Assembly (NCBI GenBank): GCA_027063785.1
Contig: JAMORC010000024.1
Location: 1-64,000, forward strand
Length of the DNA: 64,000 nt
Origin: Desulfurobacteriaceae bacterium
GTDB taxonomy: Bacteria > Aquificota > Aquificia > Desulfurobacteriales > Desulfurobacteriaceae
Direction: 5' to 3'
The notes under the pieces are model-generated. The model was not told where the DNA came from, did not search any database, and saw nothing but the letters and a program-made list of their open reading frames with translations. Below are positions 9,477 to 18,512 of this stretch, piece after piece (position 1 is the stretch's first letter; each line of letters starts with the position of its first letter). The position numbers and the translations under genes were made by a program.

Positions 9477-10280
9477 ATGGTGAGATATCCGGCGGTTGCG
9501 GGTCAGTTCTACCCGGGAACCGAAAAAGAGCTGAAACTCTACCTGAGTACTTTCTGCAGGAGTGATGTTCCGAAGGTAAAGGCAAAAGCGGTTGTTGTTC
9601 CACACGCCGGCTACATTTACTCAGGTAGGGTTGCGGGAGAGACTTACAGCAGGGTTGAAATTCCCGGACTTAACGTTGTTATGGGACCTAACCATACGGG
9701 GCTCGGACGTCCCGTTTCCGTATATCCCGGAGGCGTATGGCTTACCCCTTTGGGGGAGGTTCCTGTAGAGGAAGAGGTTGCCTCTCTTCTTGCTTCCCGT
9801 CCTCCTTTTGAGGCGGATACGTCGGCTCATATTTACGAACATTCCCTTGAGGTTCAGCTTCCTTTCCTTCAGTTCTGTTCTCGCTTTAAGGAAGACCTTT
9901 CAATAGTTCCGATTGTTTTCCAGCACATTTCCTACGAAGACTGTGTGGCTGCCGGTGAAATCCTTTCAGAGGTTTTATCCGGAAGGGACGCCCTTATTGT
10001 GATAAGCACAGACTTTTCCCACTATGTTTCTCAGGAGGAGGCCGAGACTTACGACTCGATGGCTATTGAAGCCATTTTAAACCTTGATCCGGAAGAACTT
10101 TACAGGAGGGTGCACGCTTACAACATATCTATGTGCGGAGTAATTCCCGCTACTGTTGGTATTGTGGCGGCAAAACTGTTGGGGGCTAAGGGAGCGGAGC
10201 TTGTCTCCTACAGGACGTCCGGTGATGTTACGGGGGATTACTCTCAAGTTGTGGGGTATGCGGGAATCATCATATATTAA
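9477..10280 (+). CDS. MEMO1-family protein (AmmeMemoRadiSam system protein B-like)
   Basis: 267 residues from the ATG at 9477, which has GGAGGGAGAG just upstream. The protein starts VRYPAVAGQFYPG and contains VVVPHAGYIYSGRVAGE, GPNHTG and STDFSHYVS, the conserved His/Asp-containing motifs of the MEMO1 family. Related proteins resemble extradiol dioxygenases and can bind iron. In bacteria this family often sits beside AMMECR1 and radical-SAM genes; neither is nearby here, so it is a stand-alone copy. Its biochemical role is not settled. Confidence 0.88.
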   Translation: MVRYPAVAGQFYPGTEKELKLYLSTFCRSDVPKVKAKAVVVPHAGYIYSGRVAGETYSRVEIPGLNVVMGPNHTGLGRPVSVYPGGVWLTPLGEVPVEEEVASLLASRPPFEADTSAHIYEHSLEVQLPFLQFCSRFKEDLSIVPIVFQHISYEDCVAAGEILSEVLSGRDALIVISTDFSHYVSQEEAETYDSMAIEAILNLDPEELYRRVHAYNISMCGVIPATVGIVAAKLLGAKGAELVSYRTSGDVTGDYSQVVGYAGIIIY

Positions 10281-10287
10281 CTATGAT
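10249..10287 (+). promoter_or_regulatory. Possible promoter for the arsR-trx operon
   Basis: TTGTGG (10249-10254) with TATATT (10273-10278, 18-bp spacer), or a later TATGAT (10282-10287), lie 40-75 bp before the regulator gene. It is the last plausible promoter region of this size before a very long gene run. Confidence 0.3.
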
Positions 10288-10325
10288 ACAATTTGCCGTA
10301 AATTCTTGAAGCCGGAACGTTAAGG

Positions 10326-10592
10326 ATGGATGAGAGAATAGCTGAAGTCTTTAAGGCCCTTGCTCACCCTACGAGGATAAGGATAATAAGATACCTTTCT
10401 GACGGCGAAAAATGCGTGAAGGAGATTTGGCAGGAGCTTGGGATTCCTCAACCTACAGTCTCTCAACACATAAACATATTGAAGAGCGCAGGGATAATCT
10501 CGTACAGGAAGGACGGTGTAAAGACCTGTTATAAGGTAGAGAAACCTTTTGTTATAGAGTTAATTAAACTAATCGAGAAGGAGGTAGAGTAA
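10326..10592 (+). CDS. ArsR-family winged-helix regulator
   Basis: 88 residues, nearly all one winged-helix domain: [18 protein letters not shown], then the recognition helix region [18 protein letters not shown] cysteine follows at KCVKE and one at KTCYK, but the metal-binding CxC of classical ArsR/SmtB sensors is absent. It heads a tight run with thioredoxin (stop and start overlap) and thioredoxin reductase. A redox- or thiol-responsive repressor of this operon is a reasonable inference, perhaps acting through the two cysteines. Confidence 0.85.
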   Translation: MDERIAEVFKALAHPTRIRIIRYLSDGEKCVKEIWQELGIPQPTVSQHINILKSAGIISYRKDGVKTCYKVEKPFVIELIKLIEKEVE

Positions 10593-10918
10593 TGGCTTTG
10601 GAAATCAGAACGGTTGATGAGTTCGAGAGGGAGGTTCTTCAATCTGATATGCCGGTTCTTGTCGATTTTTGGGCACCCTGGTGCGGACCCTGCAGGATGC
10701 TTGCTCCTACAATAGATGAGCTGGCGCAGGAGTATGAAGGAAAAGTTAAAGTTGTGAAGGTAAATACCGATGAGCTTCCGATGGTTGCCATGCAGTACGG
10801 AATAAGGGGTATCCCGACAGTAATGCTGTTCGTAAACGGAGATGTTGCGGACGTTAAAGTGGGACTTCAGCCGAAAGCCGTTTTTGAGGCCATGATAGAG
10901 AGAGTTCTCGGGGAGTAA
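10592..10918 (+). CDS. trxA: Thioredoxin
   Basis: 108 residues with the [10 protein letters not shown] active site and the cis-proline RGIPTVM, the standard thioredoxin pattern. It is a cytoplasmic dithiol reductant, recycled by the reductase encoded 2 bp downstream. Its ATG overlaps the stop of the ArsR gene. This regulator-trxA-trxB order suggests that the pool is controlled locally. Confidence 0.96.
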   Translation: MALEIRTVDEFEREVLQSDMPVLVDFWAPWCGPCRMLAPTIDELAQEYEGKVKVVKVNTDELPMVAMQYGIRGIPTVMLFVNGDVADVKVGLQPKAVFEAMIERVLGE

Positions 10919-10920
10919 AA

Positions 10921-11847
10921 ATGGAGATTTATGATGTTGTTATAGTGGGAGCAGGGCCTGCCGGGCTCTCTGCCGGCATTTACGCCGGCCGTTCCAACCT
11001 TAAAACTGTCATACTTGACCAGATGATGCCGGGCGGACAGCTGCTTATAACCGAGCAGATTGAGAACTATCCGGGGTTCTTTGACGGTATAACCGGCTTT
11101 GAGCTTTCCGAAAAAATGAGGCAACACGCCGAGAAATTTGGAGCCGTAATAGAGAACGGTAAGCCCGTTTCTTCCGTTGATCTCGACGGTGACATCTTTG
11201 TTGTGAAGTGCGAGGGGGGAGAGTTTAAAGGGAAAAGTCTTATCTGGGCTGCCGGCTCTGTTCCCAGAAAGCTTAACGTTCCCGGGGAAGCCGAGTTTGT
11301 GGGAAGGGGAGTTTCATACTGTGCTGTATGTGACGGGGCTTTCTTCAGAGATAGAACGGTTGCCGTCATCGGCGGCGGCGATTCTGCCCTTGAGGAAGCT
11401 CTCTACCTTACCAAGTTCGCCAGTAAAGTTTACCTTGTCCACAGGCGGGACAAGTTTAGGGCCGTAAAGATCATTCAGGACAGGGTTTTTAAGAATGAAA
11501 AAATAGAACCAATTTACAACAAGGTTGTTACTTCTATAAACGGCAAAGACTTTGTTGAGTCACTTACTCTGAAGGATACCGTTACCGGGGAAACTTCAGA
11601 GTTGGCCGTTGACGGCGTTTTTATCTTCATAGGCAACGAACCTAATGTCTCTCCTGTGATTCACCTGGTTGATACCACCGATCAGGGCTTCATAATAACC
11701 GATGAAGAGATGGCGACGAAGACTCCCGGTCTTTTTGCTGCCGGTGATGTAAGGCACAAACCCCTGAAGCAGGTTGTAACTGCTGCTGCCGACGGAGCGG
11801 TAGCTGCTATGTCTGCCGCAAAATACCTTGAGGAGAAGGAAGGGTAA
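10921..11847 (+). CDS. trxB: Thioredoxin reductase
   Basis: 308 residues of the low-molecular-weight flavoprotein type. The FAD-binding start is DVVIVGAGPAGLSAGIYAG, the redox-active disulfide is CAVCDG, and the second dinucleotide motif is VAVIGGGDSALEEALYL. The HRRDKFRA segment with basic residues favours NADPH. It reduces the adjacent TrxA. The C-terminal GLFAAGDVR motif is intact, so the gene looks functional. Confidence 0.96.
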   Translation: MEIYDVVIVGAGPAGLSAGIYAGRSNLKTVILDQMMPGGQLLITEQIENYPGFFDGITGFELSEKMRQHAEKFGAVIENGKPVSSVDLDGDIFVVKCEGGEFKGKSLIWAAGSVPRKLNVPGEAEFVGRGVSYCAVCDGAFFRDRTVAVIGGGDSALEEALYLTKFASKVYLVHRRDKFRAVKIIQDRVFKNEKIEPIYNKVVTSINGKDFVESLTLKDTVTGETSELAVDGVFIFIGNEPNVSPVIHLVDTTDQGFIITDEEMATKTPGLFAAGDVRHKPLKQVVTAAADGAVAAMSAAKYLEEKEG

Positions 11848-11848
11848 A

Positions 11849-12400
11849 ATGAGAAAACTTCTGGCTGCTGCTTTAGTCTTTTCCCTCTTTGCAGTTTCCG
11901 GCTGTCAAAAGGAGTCTACAGGTGTAAAACCTGTTGAGAAGACTGCAACTGCCGAGAATTCCGGGGTAAAAGCTTATGATTTTACTTTTACAGACATTAA
12001 CGGGAAGAAGCACAAGCTTTCGGATTACAGAGGGAAGGTCGTTGTAGTCCAGTTCTTCGGAACTTACTGTCCTCCTTGTAAAGCCGAAATGCCTGCACTT
12101 GAAGAAATTTACAAGAAACACGGCGGTAAGGTCGTTGTAATAGGTCTTTCTGTTGACTATATAGGCCTTCCGTCGGAAAAACTGAAGGGCTTTGTGGAGG
12201 AAATGGGAATTACCTACCCTGTAGGATCTTCGACTGAAAAGGCTTGGGAAGAGTATGCCGGCAGGATAACCGGCCTTGACTCCATTCCGCAGACCTTCAT
12301 AATTGATAAAGAGGGCAGGGTAAGGTACTATGAGGTCGGATTTACACCTTCTTACATAGCTCTTTTTGAAAAGGCCGTTGAGGAACTCCTCAAAGAGTAA
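11849..12400 (+). CDS. TlpA/ResA-like thiol-disulfide lipoprotein
   Basis: 183 residues from the ATG at 11849, which overlaps the end of trxB by nothing and has GAAGGG upstream. The N-terminus MRKLLAAALVFSLFAVSGC is a lipoprotein signal with the Cys at about residue 19, so the thioredoxin-fold domain faces outside the cytoplasmic membrane. The active site is CPPC in TYCPPCKAEMP, followed by a cis-Pro at SIPQTFIID. Members reduce disulfides of apocytochromes or other exported proteins. Its place behind trxA-trxB fits an exported branch of the thioredoxin system. Confidence 0.88.
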   Translation: MRKLLAAALVFSLFAVSGCQKESTGVKPVEKTATAENSGVKAYDFTFTDINGKKHKLSDYRGKVVVVQFFGTYCPPCKAEMPALEEIYKKHGGKVVVIGLSVDYIGLPSEKLKGFVEEMGITYPVGSSTEKAWEEYAGRITGLDSIPQTFIIDKEGRVRYYEVGFTPSYIALFEKAVEELLKE

Positions 12401-12403
12401 AGG

Positions 12404-12985
12404 ATGAAAATAAAGAACGTTAAGTTCTACAAGGCTGCCTACGTACCCGAGGATATTCCGTCAACTCCTTACAACGAAGTGGCTTTTGTCGGGCGTTCGA
12501 ACGTCGGAAAGTCTTCCCTCCTGAATACCCTTGCCAACAACTTTAAGCTGGCGAGAGTAAGTTCTGAGCCGGGTAAGACCCGGTCTATCAACTTTTACCT
12601 GGTGGATGGAAAGTTTTTTCTGGTTGATCTGCCCGGTTACGGTTTCGCCAAAGTTCCCCTGAAGGAGCAGAGGAGGTGGAGAGAGCTTATTGAGGGGTAC
12701 TTGAAAGGCAGGGACAGGTTGAAGGGGATTTTCCTTCTGGTTGACTCGAGGGTTGGACCTACCGAGAAGGACATTCAGATGAAGGAATGGCTTGAGTTTT
12801 ACGGCATTCCTTACGTTGTTGTGGCCACTAAAGTTGACAAACTTAAAAGGTCTGAAAGGCAGGGGCTTGAAAAGAGAATATTAGGAAAACTTGGTTCTGA
12901 CGTGGATGTTATTCCCTTCTCTTCGAAGACAAGGGAGGGAAGGGATAAGCTTCTCAAGAAACTCAGGGAACTTTTAAGCGGGTAA
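12404..12985 (+). CDS. engB: Ribosome-biogenesis GTPase YsxC/EngB
   Basis: 193 residues. GTPase motifs in order: G1 GRSNVGKSSLLN, G3 DLPGYGFAKVP and G4 TKVDKL, the EngB signature set. It helps late 50S subunit maturation. It ends by overlapping the first base of recN (TAATG junction), so coupling is likely. Confidence 0.95.
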   Translation: MKIKNVKFYKAAYVPEDIPSTPYNEVAFVGRSNVGKSSLLNTLANNFKLARVSSEPGKTRSINFYLVDGKFFLVDLPGYGFAKVPLKEQRRWRELIEGYLKGRDRLKGIFLLVDSRVGPTEKDIQMKEWLEFYGIPYVVVATKVDKLKRSERQGLEKRILGKLGSDVDVIPFSSKTREGRDKLLKKLRELLSG

Positions 12986-14544
12986 TGATAGAAGAGCTGA
13001 GGCTGAAGGATTTTGGCTCTATAACGGGAGAGCTTCTATTTTCTCCCGGTTTCAACGTGATAGTGGGCGAAACCGGTACCGGAAAGTCCCTCCTGCTCAG
13101 CAGTGTGGAGTTTCTTAAAGGTGCAAAGTCTTCCGTTTCGAGGGACGGTTCATTTGTAGAGGCCGTCTTTACTGTTAACGGAGAGGAGCTGATAGTAAGG
13201 AGGGAAGTTTCGGGAGGGCGTTCCCGGTACTTCCTGAACGGGCGGAGAGTTCCGCAGAAAGTTGTCGAGGAAGCAGTATCTCCCCTCCTCCTTTTTCAGT
13301 CGCAGAGACAGTCGGTTAAACTGCTGAAGCCCTCTTATCAGCTTTCTGTCCTTGACAGGATTTCCGATTCTGAAGGACTTCTGGAGGACTATAAGAAACT
13401 CTACTCCCGCTACAGGGAATTGCTGTCGGAGCTTGAAAACTTGAGGAAGTCCCTGTCCGATAGGGAGAGGGAAATAGATATTCTCAAGTATCAGATAGAG
13501 GAGATAGAGACTGCGGCCATTAAGCCCGGAGAGGAAGAAGAACTGCTCAGGCTCAGGGAGGTTGTATCCCGGGCAGAAAAGGTGGCTAAGCTGAGGCAAT
13601 TTTCCCTCCACCTGCTTTACGAGGGGGAACCTTCCGTTCTTGACCTTGTTTCGAAGCTCATAAGGGAATTTGAAGAGATTGAACTATACTCCGAAATTGT
13701 CAGGGAGCTTAATGAGATTTACTACAAGCTTGAGTCCGTTGTTTCGGAGATTGAGAAGCGCGTTCAAGTCCCGGAAACCGAACTGTCTCTGGAAGAGATA
13801 GAAGATAGACTTTATCAGATTGAAAGAATCAAGAGGAAGTACGGCGGTACCCTTGAGAAGATAGAAGAGTTCTTGGCGGAGGCGAGGGAAAAGCTTGAGA
13901 AGCTTCTAAATGCCGAAACCGACCTTGAAGCGGTTGAAGCTCAGCTGAAATCTGTTGAAAGGGAACTTTTTGACGTCTCTTCAAAGCTGTCCGAATTGAG
14001 GAAAAAGGGAGCGGTTAAGCTTAAAAATCTGGTTCTTAAAGGTTTCAAAGAGCTGGGTCTTGAGGAGGCAAGGTTTGAGGTTGAGGTAAAGGAGCTGTCC
14101 GAACTTACTCCGGTCGGGAGGGATTCGGTCAGATTCCTGTTTTCCGGAAATCCTTCCCTTCCCCTTTCTCCTCTTTCCGAGTCCATTTCGGGAGGAGAAC
14201 TTTCCCGATTCCTTTTGATTCTACTTTCTGTAGTTTCCCTTCCGAATATGACTATGGTTTTTGATGAAATAGATGCAGGAATGTCGGGTAAAATAGTGGG
14301 AAAGGTGGCGCGGAAGCTGAGGGAGATTTCAAGAAGGCAGCAGGTTATAGCCGTTACCCATTCGCCTCAGGTTGTAGCCGCTGCCGACAGGGTCTTTAAG
14401 CTGGAGAAAGTGGAGGGCAAGGTTTCTGTTACCCTGCTTTCCGGAGAGGAGCTTGAAAGGGAGCTTGCCCTTATGATATCCGGAGAAGTGACGGAAGGCA
14501 GCCTCAAGGCAGCCAAGGATCTACTGAAAAAATGGGAGGAGTGA
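12985..14544 (+). CDS. recN: DNA repair protein RecN (SMC-like ATPase)
   Basis: 519 residues, slightly shorter than the usual 550. N-terminal Walker A is GETGTGKSLLL, the middle is long charged coiled coil (about residues 135-360), and the C-terminus has the ABC signature SISGGELSRFLL, Walker B MVFDEIDAGMSG and an H-loop (AVTHSPQVV). It binds ends at double-strand breaks. The shortening is in the coiled-coil region. It overlaps the next gene's start. Confidence 0.94.
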   Translation: MIEELRLKDFGSITGELLFSPGFNVIVGETGTGKSLLLSSVEFLKGAKSSVSRDGSFVEAVFTVNGEELIVRREVSGGRSRYFLNGRRVPQKVVEEAVSPLLLFQSQRQSVKLLKPSYQLSVLDRISDSEGLLEDYKKLYSRYRELLSELENLRKSLSDREREIDILKYQIEEIETAAIKPGEEEELLRLREVVSRAEKVAKLRQFSLHLLYEGEPSVLDLVSKLIREFEEIELYSEIVRELNEIYYKLESVVSEIEKRVQVPETELSLEEIEDRLYQIERIKRKYGGTLEKIEEFLAEAREKLEKLLNAETDLEAVEAQLKSVERELFDVSSKLSELRKKGAVKLKNLVLKGFKELGLEEARFEVEVKELSELTPVGRDSVRFLFSGNPSLPLSPLSESISGGELSRFLLILLSVVSLPNMTMVFDEIDAGMSGKIVGKVARKLREISRRQQVIAVTHSPQVVAAADRVFKLEKVEGKVSVTLLSGEELERELALMISGEVTEGSLKAAKDLLKKWEE

Positions 14545-15920
14545 TGGGACACGGAGTTCACGGTCAAGGAGCAGAGCAGGTAGGAGGCATCCTTCACGCT
14601 TTTAACCTGCACCTTACAAAGTCGGAACTTGCCGAGCTTTCGGTTTTACTCTTTCTCTTTACTTACGCAATGATTCTCCTTGAAAAGTTCTTTCACAGAA
14701 CCATTGCGGCTTTGGTGGGAGCTTCCCTTACGCTTGTTGTGGGAGTGATTACTCCCGAAAAGGCCTGGGAAGCAATCGACCAGAATACAATCCTCTTGCT
14801 TTTCGGAATGATGAACATCGTTACGGTTATGGGTAAGAGCGGTTTCTTCCACATAGTTGCGGCAAAGGCCGTCAAGTTTACAAAAGGCTCTCCGACAAGG
14901 GTTCTCTGGGTCTTTTCCCTCTTAACGGCCGTCTTTTCGGCCTTTCTTGATAACGTTACGACCGTTCTCTTTATGGCTCCCGTGATGATTAACATTGCCG
15001 AAAAGCTGAGACTCAACCCTATTCCTTACCTTATTGCCATAGTTCTTGCTTCAAACACCGGAGGTACTGCTACGCTGATCGGCGATCCGCCCAACATAAT
15101 CATCGGAAGCATTGCCGGTAAAACGTTCAATGACTTCCTTATAGAGGTTGCCCCTTACGCGATTATTGCCTTCATACTCGGCCTGATGGTTATGCACCTG
15201 ATGATGGCAAAGGGAGGATTTTTGAAATCCCAGGCTACAGAGGAGGAGCTGAGGGAGATACTATCAGGGGAAGTTGATGAGGAGCTTCTTGACAGGAAGC
15301 TCATGAAAAAGTCCGTGATTGTTTTCCTGATAACCATTATCCTCTTTATCCTGGGCCACAACTTGGGGCTTGAGCCGGGAGTGATTGCCCTCTTTATGGC
15401 TACTCTCCTTGCCCTCATCAGCGGGCTTTCTCCGGCGTGGATCCTTGAAAGGGTTGAGTGGACGACGCTCATCTTCTTCATGGGCTTGTTCATGGTCGTC
15501 GGAGCTTTGGAGGTAAACGGGGTCTTTGAGGCTGCGGCCAACTGGTTGATAAGGGAGATCGGGGAGAACATCCATGCGGGTATTCTGATAGTCGGTTTTG
15601 TATCTGCCCTGATTTCCGGTTTTGTGGATAATATACCCTTTACGATGTCGATGGCTTACGTTCTGAAGGGAATGGAAGCTCAGATGGGAAGCGTTATGGA
15701 TCCCCTCTGGTGGTCCCTTTCCCTCGGTGCGTGTCTCGGCGGTAACCTGACCCTGATAGGTGCTTCGGCTAACATCGTTACTGCCGACATAGCGGAGAGG
15801 AACGGATACAAGATAGACTTCTTCAGGTTTATGAAGTACGGAACGCCCGTTGCTGCTGTTACTGTTATTGTTGCGCTTCTTCTATTCTACTTAGAGCACG
15901 CAGTTTTCGGAGGGTTTTGA
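14544..15920 (+). CDS. ArsB/NhaD-superfamily ion transporter
   Basis: 458 residues if started at the ATG at 14544, which overlaps the recN stop and lies just behind GGGAGGAG; an in-frame ATG at 14532 is the alternative. About eleven membrane segments. The duplicated family motifs are LDNVTTVLFMAPVMI with GDPPNIIIGS in the first half and VDNIPFTMSMAYVL with GASANIVTADIA in the second. These define the ArsB/NhaD/citrate-transporter group. A Na+/H+ antiporter (NhaD-like) is the best guess for a marine thermophile, but an oxyanion or dicarboxylate is possible. Confidence 0.85.
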   Translation: MGHGVHGQGAEQVGGILHAFNLHLTKSELAELSVLLFLFTYAMILLEKFFHRTIAALVGASLTLVVGVITPEKAWEAIDQNTILLLFGMMNIVTVMGKSGFFHIVAAKAVKFTKGSPTRVLWVFSLLTAVFSAFLDNVTTVLFMAPVMINIAEKLRLNPIPYLIAIVLASNTGGTATLIGDPPNIIIGSIAGKTFNDFLIEVAPYAIIAFILGLMVMHLMMAKGGFLKSQATEEELREILSGEVDEELLDRKLMKKSVIVFLITIILFILGHNLGLEPGVIALFMATLLALISGLSPAWILERVEWTTLIFFMGLFMVVGALEVNGVFEAAANWLIREIGENIHAGILIVGFVSALISGFVDNIPFTMSMAYVLKGMEAQMGSVMDPLWWSLSLGACLGGNLTLIGASANIVTADIAERNGYKIDFFRFMKYGTPVAAVTVIVALLLFYLEHAVFGGF

Positions 15921-16426
15921 TGAGGGTCATTGAAAGACTGTTTGAAGCTTTTCTGTGGAGAACGAGGTGGCTTGTTATATTTGCAGTAATCTTCTCCCTT
16001 CTTGCCTCTTTAGGCCTCTTTATAGTAGCTTCCTGTGAGATTTTTGACCCGATTTCAAACCTTTTCTCCCACGGCTTTCATATCTCTGAAGAAGAGCATG
16101 AGCACCTTGTCGGTGCGATAGTAGGAGCTATAGACCTGTACCTTATAGCTACCGTCCTCATCATCTTTTCCTTGGGGCTTTATGAACTTTTCATAAGCAA
16201 GATTGATGAAGCCGAAAGCGATGAAAACTCTTCGAAAATCCTTGCCATTCACAGCCTCGACGACCTTAAGGAAAAGCTTGCGAAAGTAGTTCTTATGGTT
16301 TTAATAGTTACCTTCTTTAAGTATGCCATTCACATAAAGTACGAAACTCCCCTTCAGACTCTCTACCTTGCTGTAGGAGTTCTGATGCTTGCCCTTGCCC
16401 TCTACTTCAGCCACAAGAAGCACTGA
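15920..16426 (+). CDS. YqhA-family (UPF0114) membrane protein
   Basis: 168 residues with about four hydrophobic segments, at roughly 15-38, 65-90, 115-135 and 140-160. The order of segments and the internal DLYLIATVLIIFSLGLYELF stretch match the YqhA family, whose function is unknown. The ATG at 15920 overlaps the preceding stop (TGATG) with GGAGG upstream. It is the last gene before the flagellar block, 7 bp from fliG, so it may share the same transcript. Confidence 0.8.
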   Translation: MRVIERLFEAFLWRTRWLVIFAVIFSLLASLGLFIVASCEIFDPISNLFSHGFHISEEEHEHLVGAIVGAIDLYLIATVLIIFSLGLYELFISKIDEAESDENSSKILAIHSLDDLKEKLAKVVLMVLIVTFFKYAIHIKYETPLQTLYLAVGVLMLALALYFSHKKH

Positions 16427-16433
16427 GGTTTAA

Positions 16434-17465
16434 ATGGCAGAAAAGGATAAGCAGAAAACCGAACGGATTACGGGAACTCAGAAGGCTGCCATATTGATCC
16501 TTTCTCTTCCCGAAGATATAGCCGTGAATGTCATAAGGAATTTAAAAGAGCACGAGCTTACGAGGCTGGCCAAGACCATACTCTCTTTGGGAACAGTTAA
16601 GAAAGATATGGTAAAGCTTGTTCTGAAGGAGGCCTATGACGAGCTGTCGGAGATTGCTCCGCTGAGGACAGCTCCTGAAGAGCTTCGGAAGCTCCTTGAA
16701 AAAGCACTTCCGCCCGACAAGCTTCAGCAGCTCTTGGAAGAGACGATGCTTTCGGAGTCGGGCAAGGTGGTTTTTGAAGAGCTTCAAAAGATGGATCCGA
16801 AGTTCATAGCGAAGCTCATCGAGAAGGAGCACCCCCAGATTATAGCGATAATCCTGTCCCAGCTTCCGCCGATGAAGGCTGCCGATGTCATTCAGTACCT
16901 GCCCAAGCGCCTTGGGGTTACGAACGTTCAGGAAGAAGTTGTTAAGAGACTTGCGCTCCTTGAGAAAATATCGATGAAGACGCTTAAGATTGTTACGGAA
17001 GCTCTTGAGGATGAGCTGGCGAGCATAGGTGCCGGTAAAGAGCAGACCCTCAGCGGAATAGATATTGCGGCGGAAATCGTTAATAACCTTCCCAAGGAAA
17101 TTGCACAGGAGCTACTTGACCAGATCAGGAAGGAGAATCCTTCCCTTGCCGACTCCATTGAGGAGAGGATGTTTAAGTTTGAAGATATCATTAAGCTCGA
17201 TAACAGGGCTATTATTGAAATACTCAAGGCTGTTGATAAGAACGATCTGCTCCTTGCCCTCAAAGGTGCTCCGGAGGAGATACTCAACAAGTTCCTTTCC
17301 AACATGTCTAAGAGGGCAGCCCAGATGTTCCTTGAAGATCTCGAAGCCCTGGGCCCTGTTAAAAAGTCCGACGTTGAGAGGGCAAGGAAGAAGGTCATTG
17401 CTATAATTAAGAAGCTTGCAGAAGAAGGTAAGATAGAGCTCGGCGGTTCCGAAGAGCTTGTATAG
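16434..17465 (+). CDS. fliG: Flagellar motor switch protein FliG
   Basis: 343 residues. The N-terminal domain (GTQKAAILILSLPEDIA) docks on the FliF MS ring, the middle domain has the EHPQ motif (IEKEHPQIIAIIL) that contacts FliM, and the C-terminal domain carries the charged torque helix that meets the stator. Length and domain order are normal. It opens the + strand flagellar block and is followed by fliM after 9 bp. Here it is unlinked from fliF, which is encoded 16 kb downstream. Confidence 0.96.
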   Translation: MAEKDKQKTERITGTQKAAILILSLPEDIAVNVIRNLKEHELTRLAKTILSLGTVKKDMVKLVLKEAYDELSEIAPLRTAPEELRKLLEKALPPDKLQQLLEETMLSESGKVVFEELQKMDPKFIAKLIEKEHPQIIAIILSQLPPMKAADVIQYLPKRLGVTNVQEEVVKRLALLEKISMKTLKIVTEALEDELASIGAGKEQTLSGIDIAAEIVNNLPKEIAQELLDQIRKENPSLADSIEERMFKFEDIIKLDNRAIIEILKAVDKNDLLLALKGAPEEILNKFLSNMSKRAAQMFLEDLEALGPVKKSDVERARKKVIAIIKKLAEEGKIELGGSEELV

Positions 17466-17474
17466 TGAGGTCTT

Positions 17475-18512
17475 ATGTCTGAAGAGTTCCTCTCTCAAGA
17501 AGAAATAGATGCGCTTCTTGGCGGTGGAGAGCCGAAAAAAGAGGAGAAGGCTCCGGACGTCCGTCCTTTTGACTTTTCCCAGGTTGAGCAGATAAAGAAA
17601 GGCGGAGTCCCCGGTTTAGAGCTTCTTTTTGAGAGGTGGGTGAAGCTCTTCAGAGAGGAGATAAGGCGGCTCGTTCCCCAGATAAGTATGGTTACCAAGG
17701 AGTCGGTCTACATCACGCGCTTTAACAACTTTATGATCAAAATACCGATGCCTGCGAGCTACAGCATTGTGTCGATGAAGCCTTTTAAGGAGAACTTTCT
17801 TTTCATCCTTGACTCGAGGCTCGTTTTTGTCGTTATAAGCGTTATGTTCGGGGGGCCAGCGAAACCATTTAAGATTGAAGGAAGGGAGTTTACAAAACTC
17901 GAAATGCGGATAATTCAGGATATGGTCAAGATAGCCCTCTTTACCTTTGAGGATGTCTGGAAGGAGGTTTATCCGGTAGAGCTTGAGTTGAAAGGGATAG
18001 AGCTTAACCCGGCTCTTGCCAGGATCGTTGCAGGAAACGAAAAAGTTATAGTTGTTGAGTGTACTATGGATATAGACGGTTACGAAGCTCCCTTTTTCTT
18101 CTGCTTTCCTCAGGGCCTCTTTATGCCCATAAAGGAGTTAATCTTTTCTGAGTCTCTGTTTGCGGAAAAAGATCCGGTCTGGGAAAGCCACCTGAAGGAG
18201 AAAGTTCTCAGAACCAAACTGAAGTTGTCGCTGGAACTTGGGAAGAAAAAGCTGAAGATGGGGGAAGTCCTTGCGTGGAAGGTCGGTGACAGGTTGCCCC
18301 TTGAGGTTTCAAAGGAAGACCTCCTGAGGTTGTGCGTTGAAGGCAGGCCGAAATTCTACGCTAAGCTCGGAAAGGTTAAAGATAGATATGCGGCTTTAAT
18401 ACAGGATTACATTAACGGAGTCGGTGATGGCAGAGGAGGAGAAGGAGAAGAGCCAGGAGGAGCTGGCGAAAGAGTGGGAGGAAGCCCTGAAACAGCAGGA
18501 GGAGAAGGCTGA
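17475..18512 (+). CDS. fliM: Flagellar motor switch protein FliM
   Basis: 345 residues. The N-terminal LSQEEIDALLGGGE is the CheY-P-binding peptide. The middle CheC-like domain follows, and the C-terminal SpoA domain ends near residue 315 (KVKDRYAALIQDY). The last 28 residues are a Gly/Glu-rich tail not typical of FliM. They are encoded by DNA that also encodes the start of fliN in another frame (86-bp overlap). FliM forms the C-ring wall. The CheY motif implies chemotactic switching, although no che gene is in the window. Confidence 0.95.
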   Translation: MSEEFLSQEEIDALLGGGEPKKEEKAPDVRPFDFSQVEQIKKGGVPGLELLFERWVKLFREEIRRLVPQISMVTKESVYITRFNNFMIKIPMPASYSIVSMKPFKENFLFILDSRLVFVVISVMFGGPAKPFKIEGREFTKLEMRIIQDMVKIALFTFEDVWKEVYPVELELKGIELNPALARIVAGNEKVIVVECTMDIDGYEAPFFFCFPQGLFMPIKELIFSESLFAEKDPVWESHLKEKVLRTKLKLSLELGKKKLKMGEVLAWKVGDRLPLEVSKEDLLRLCVEGRPKFYAKLGKVKDRYAALIQDYINGVGDGRGGEGEEPGGAGERVGGSPETAGGEG

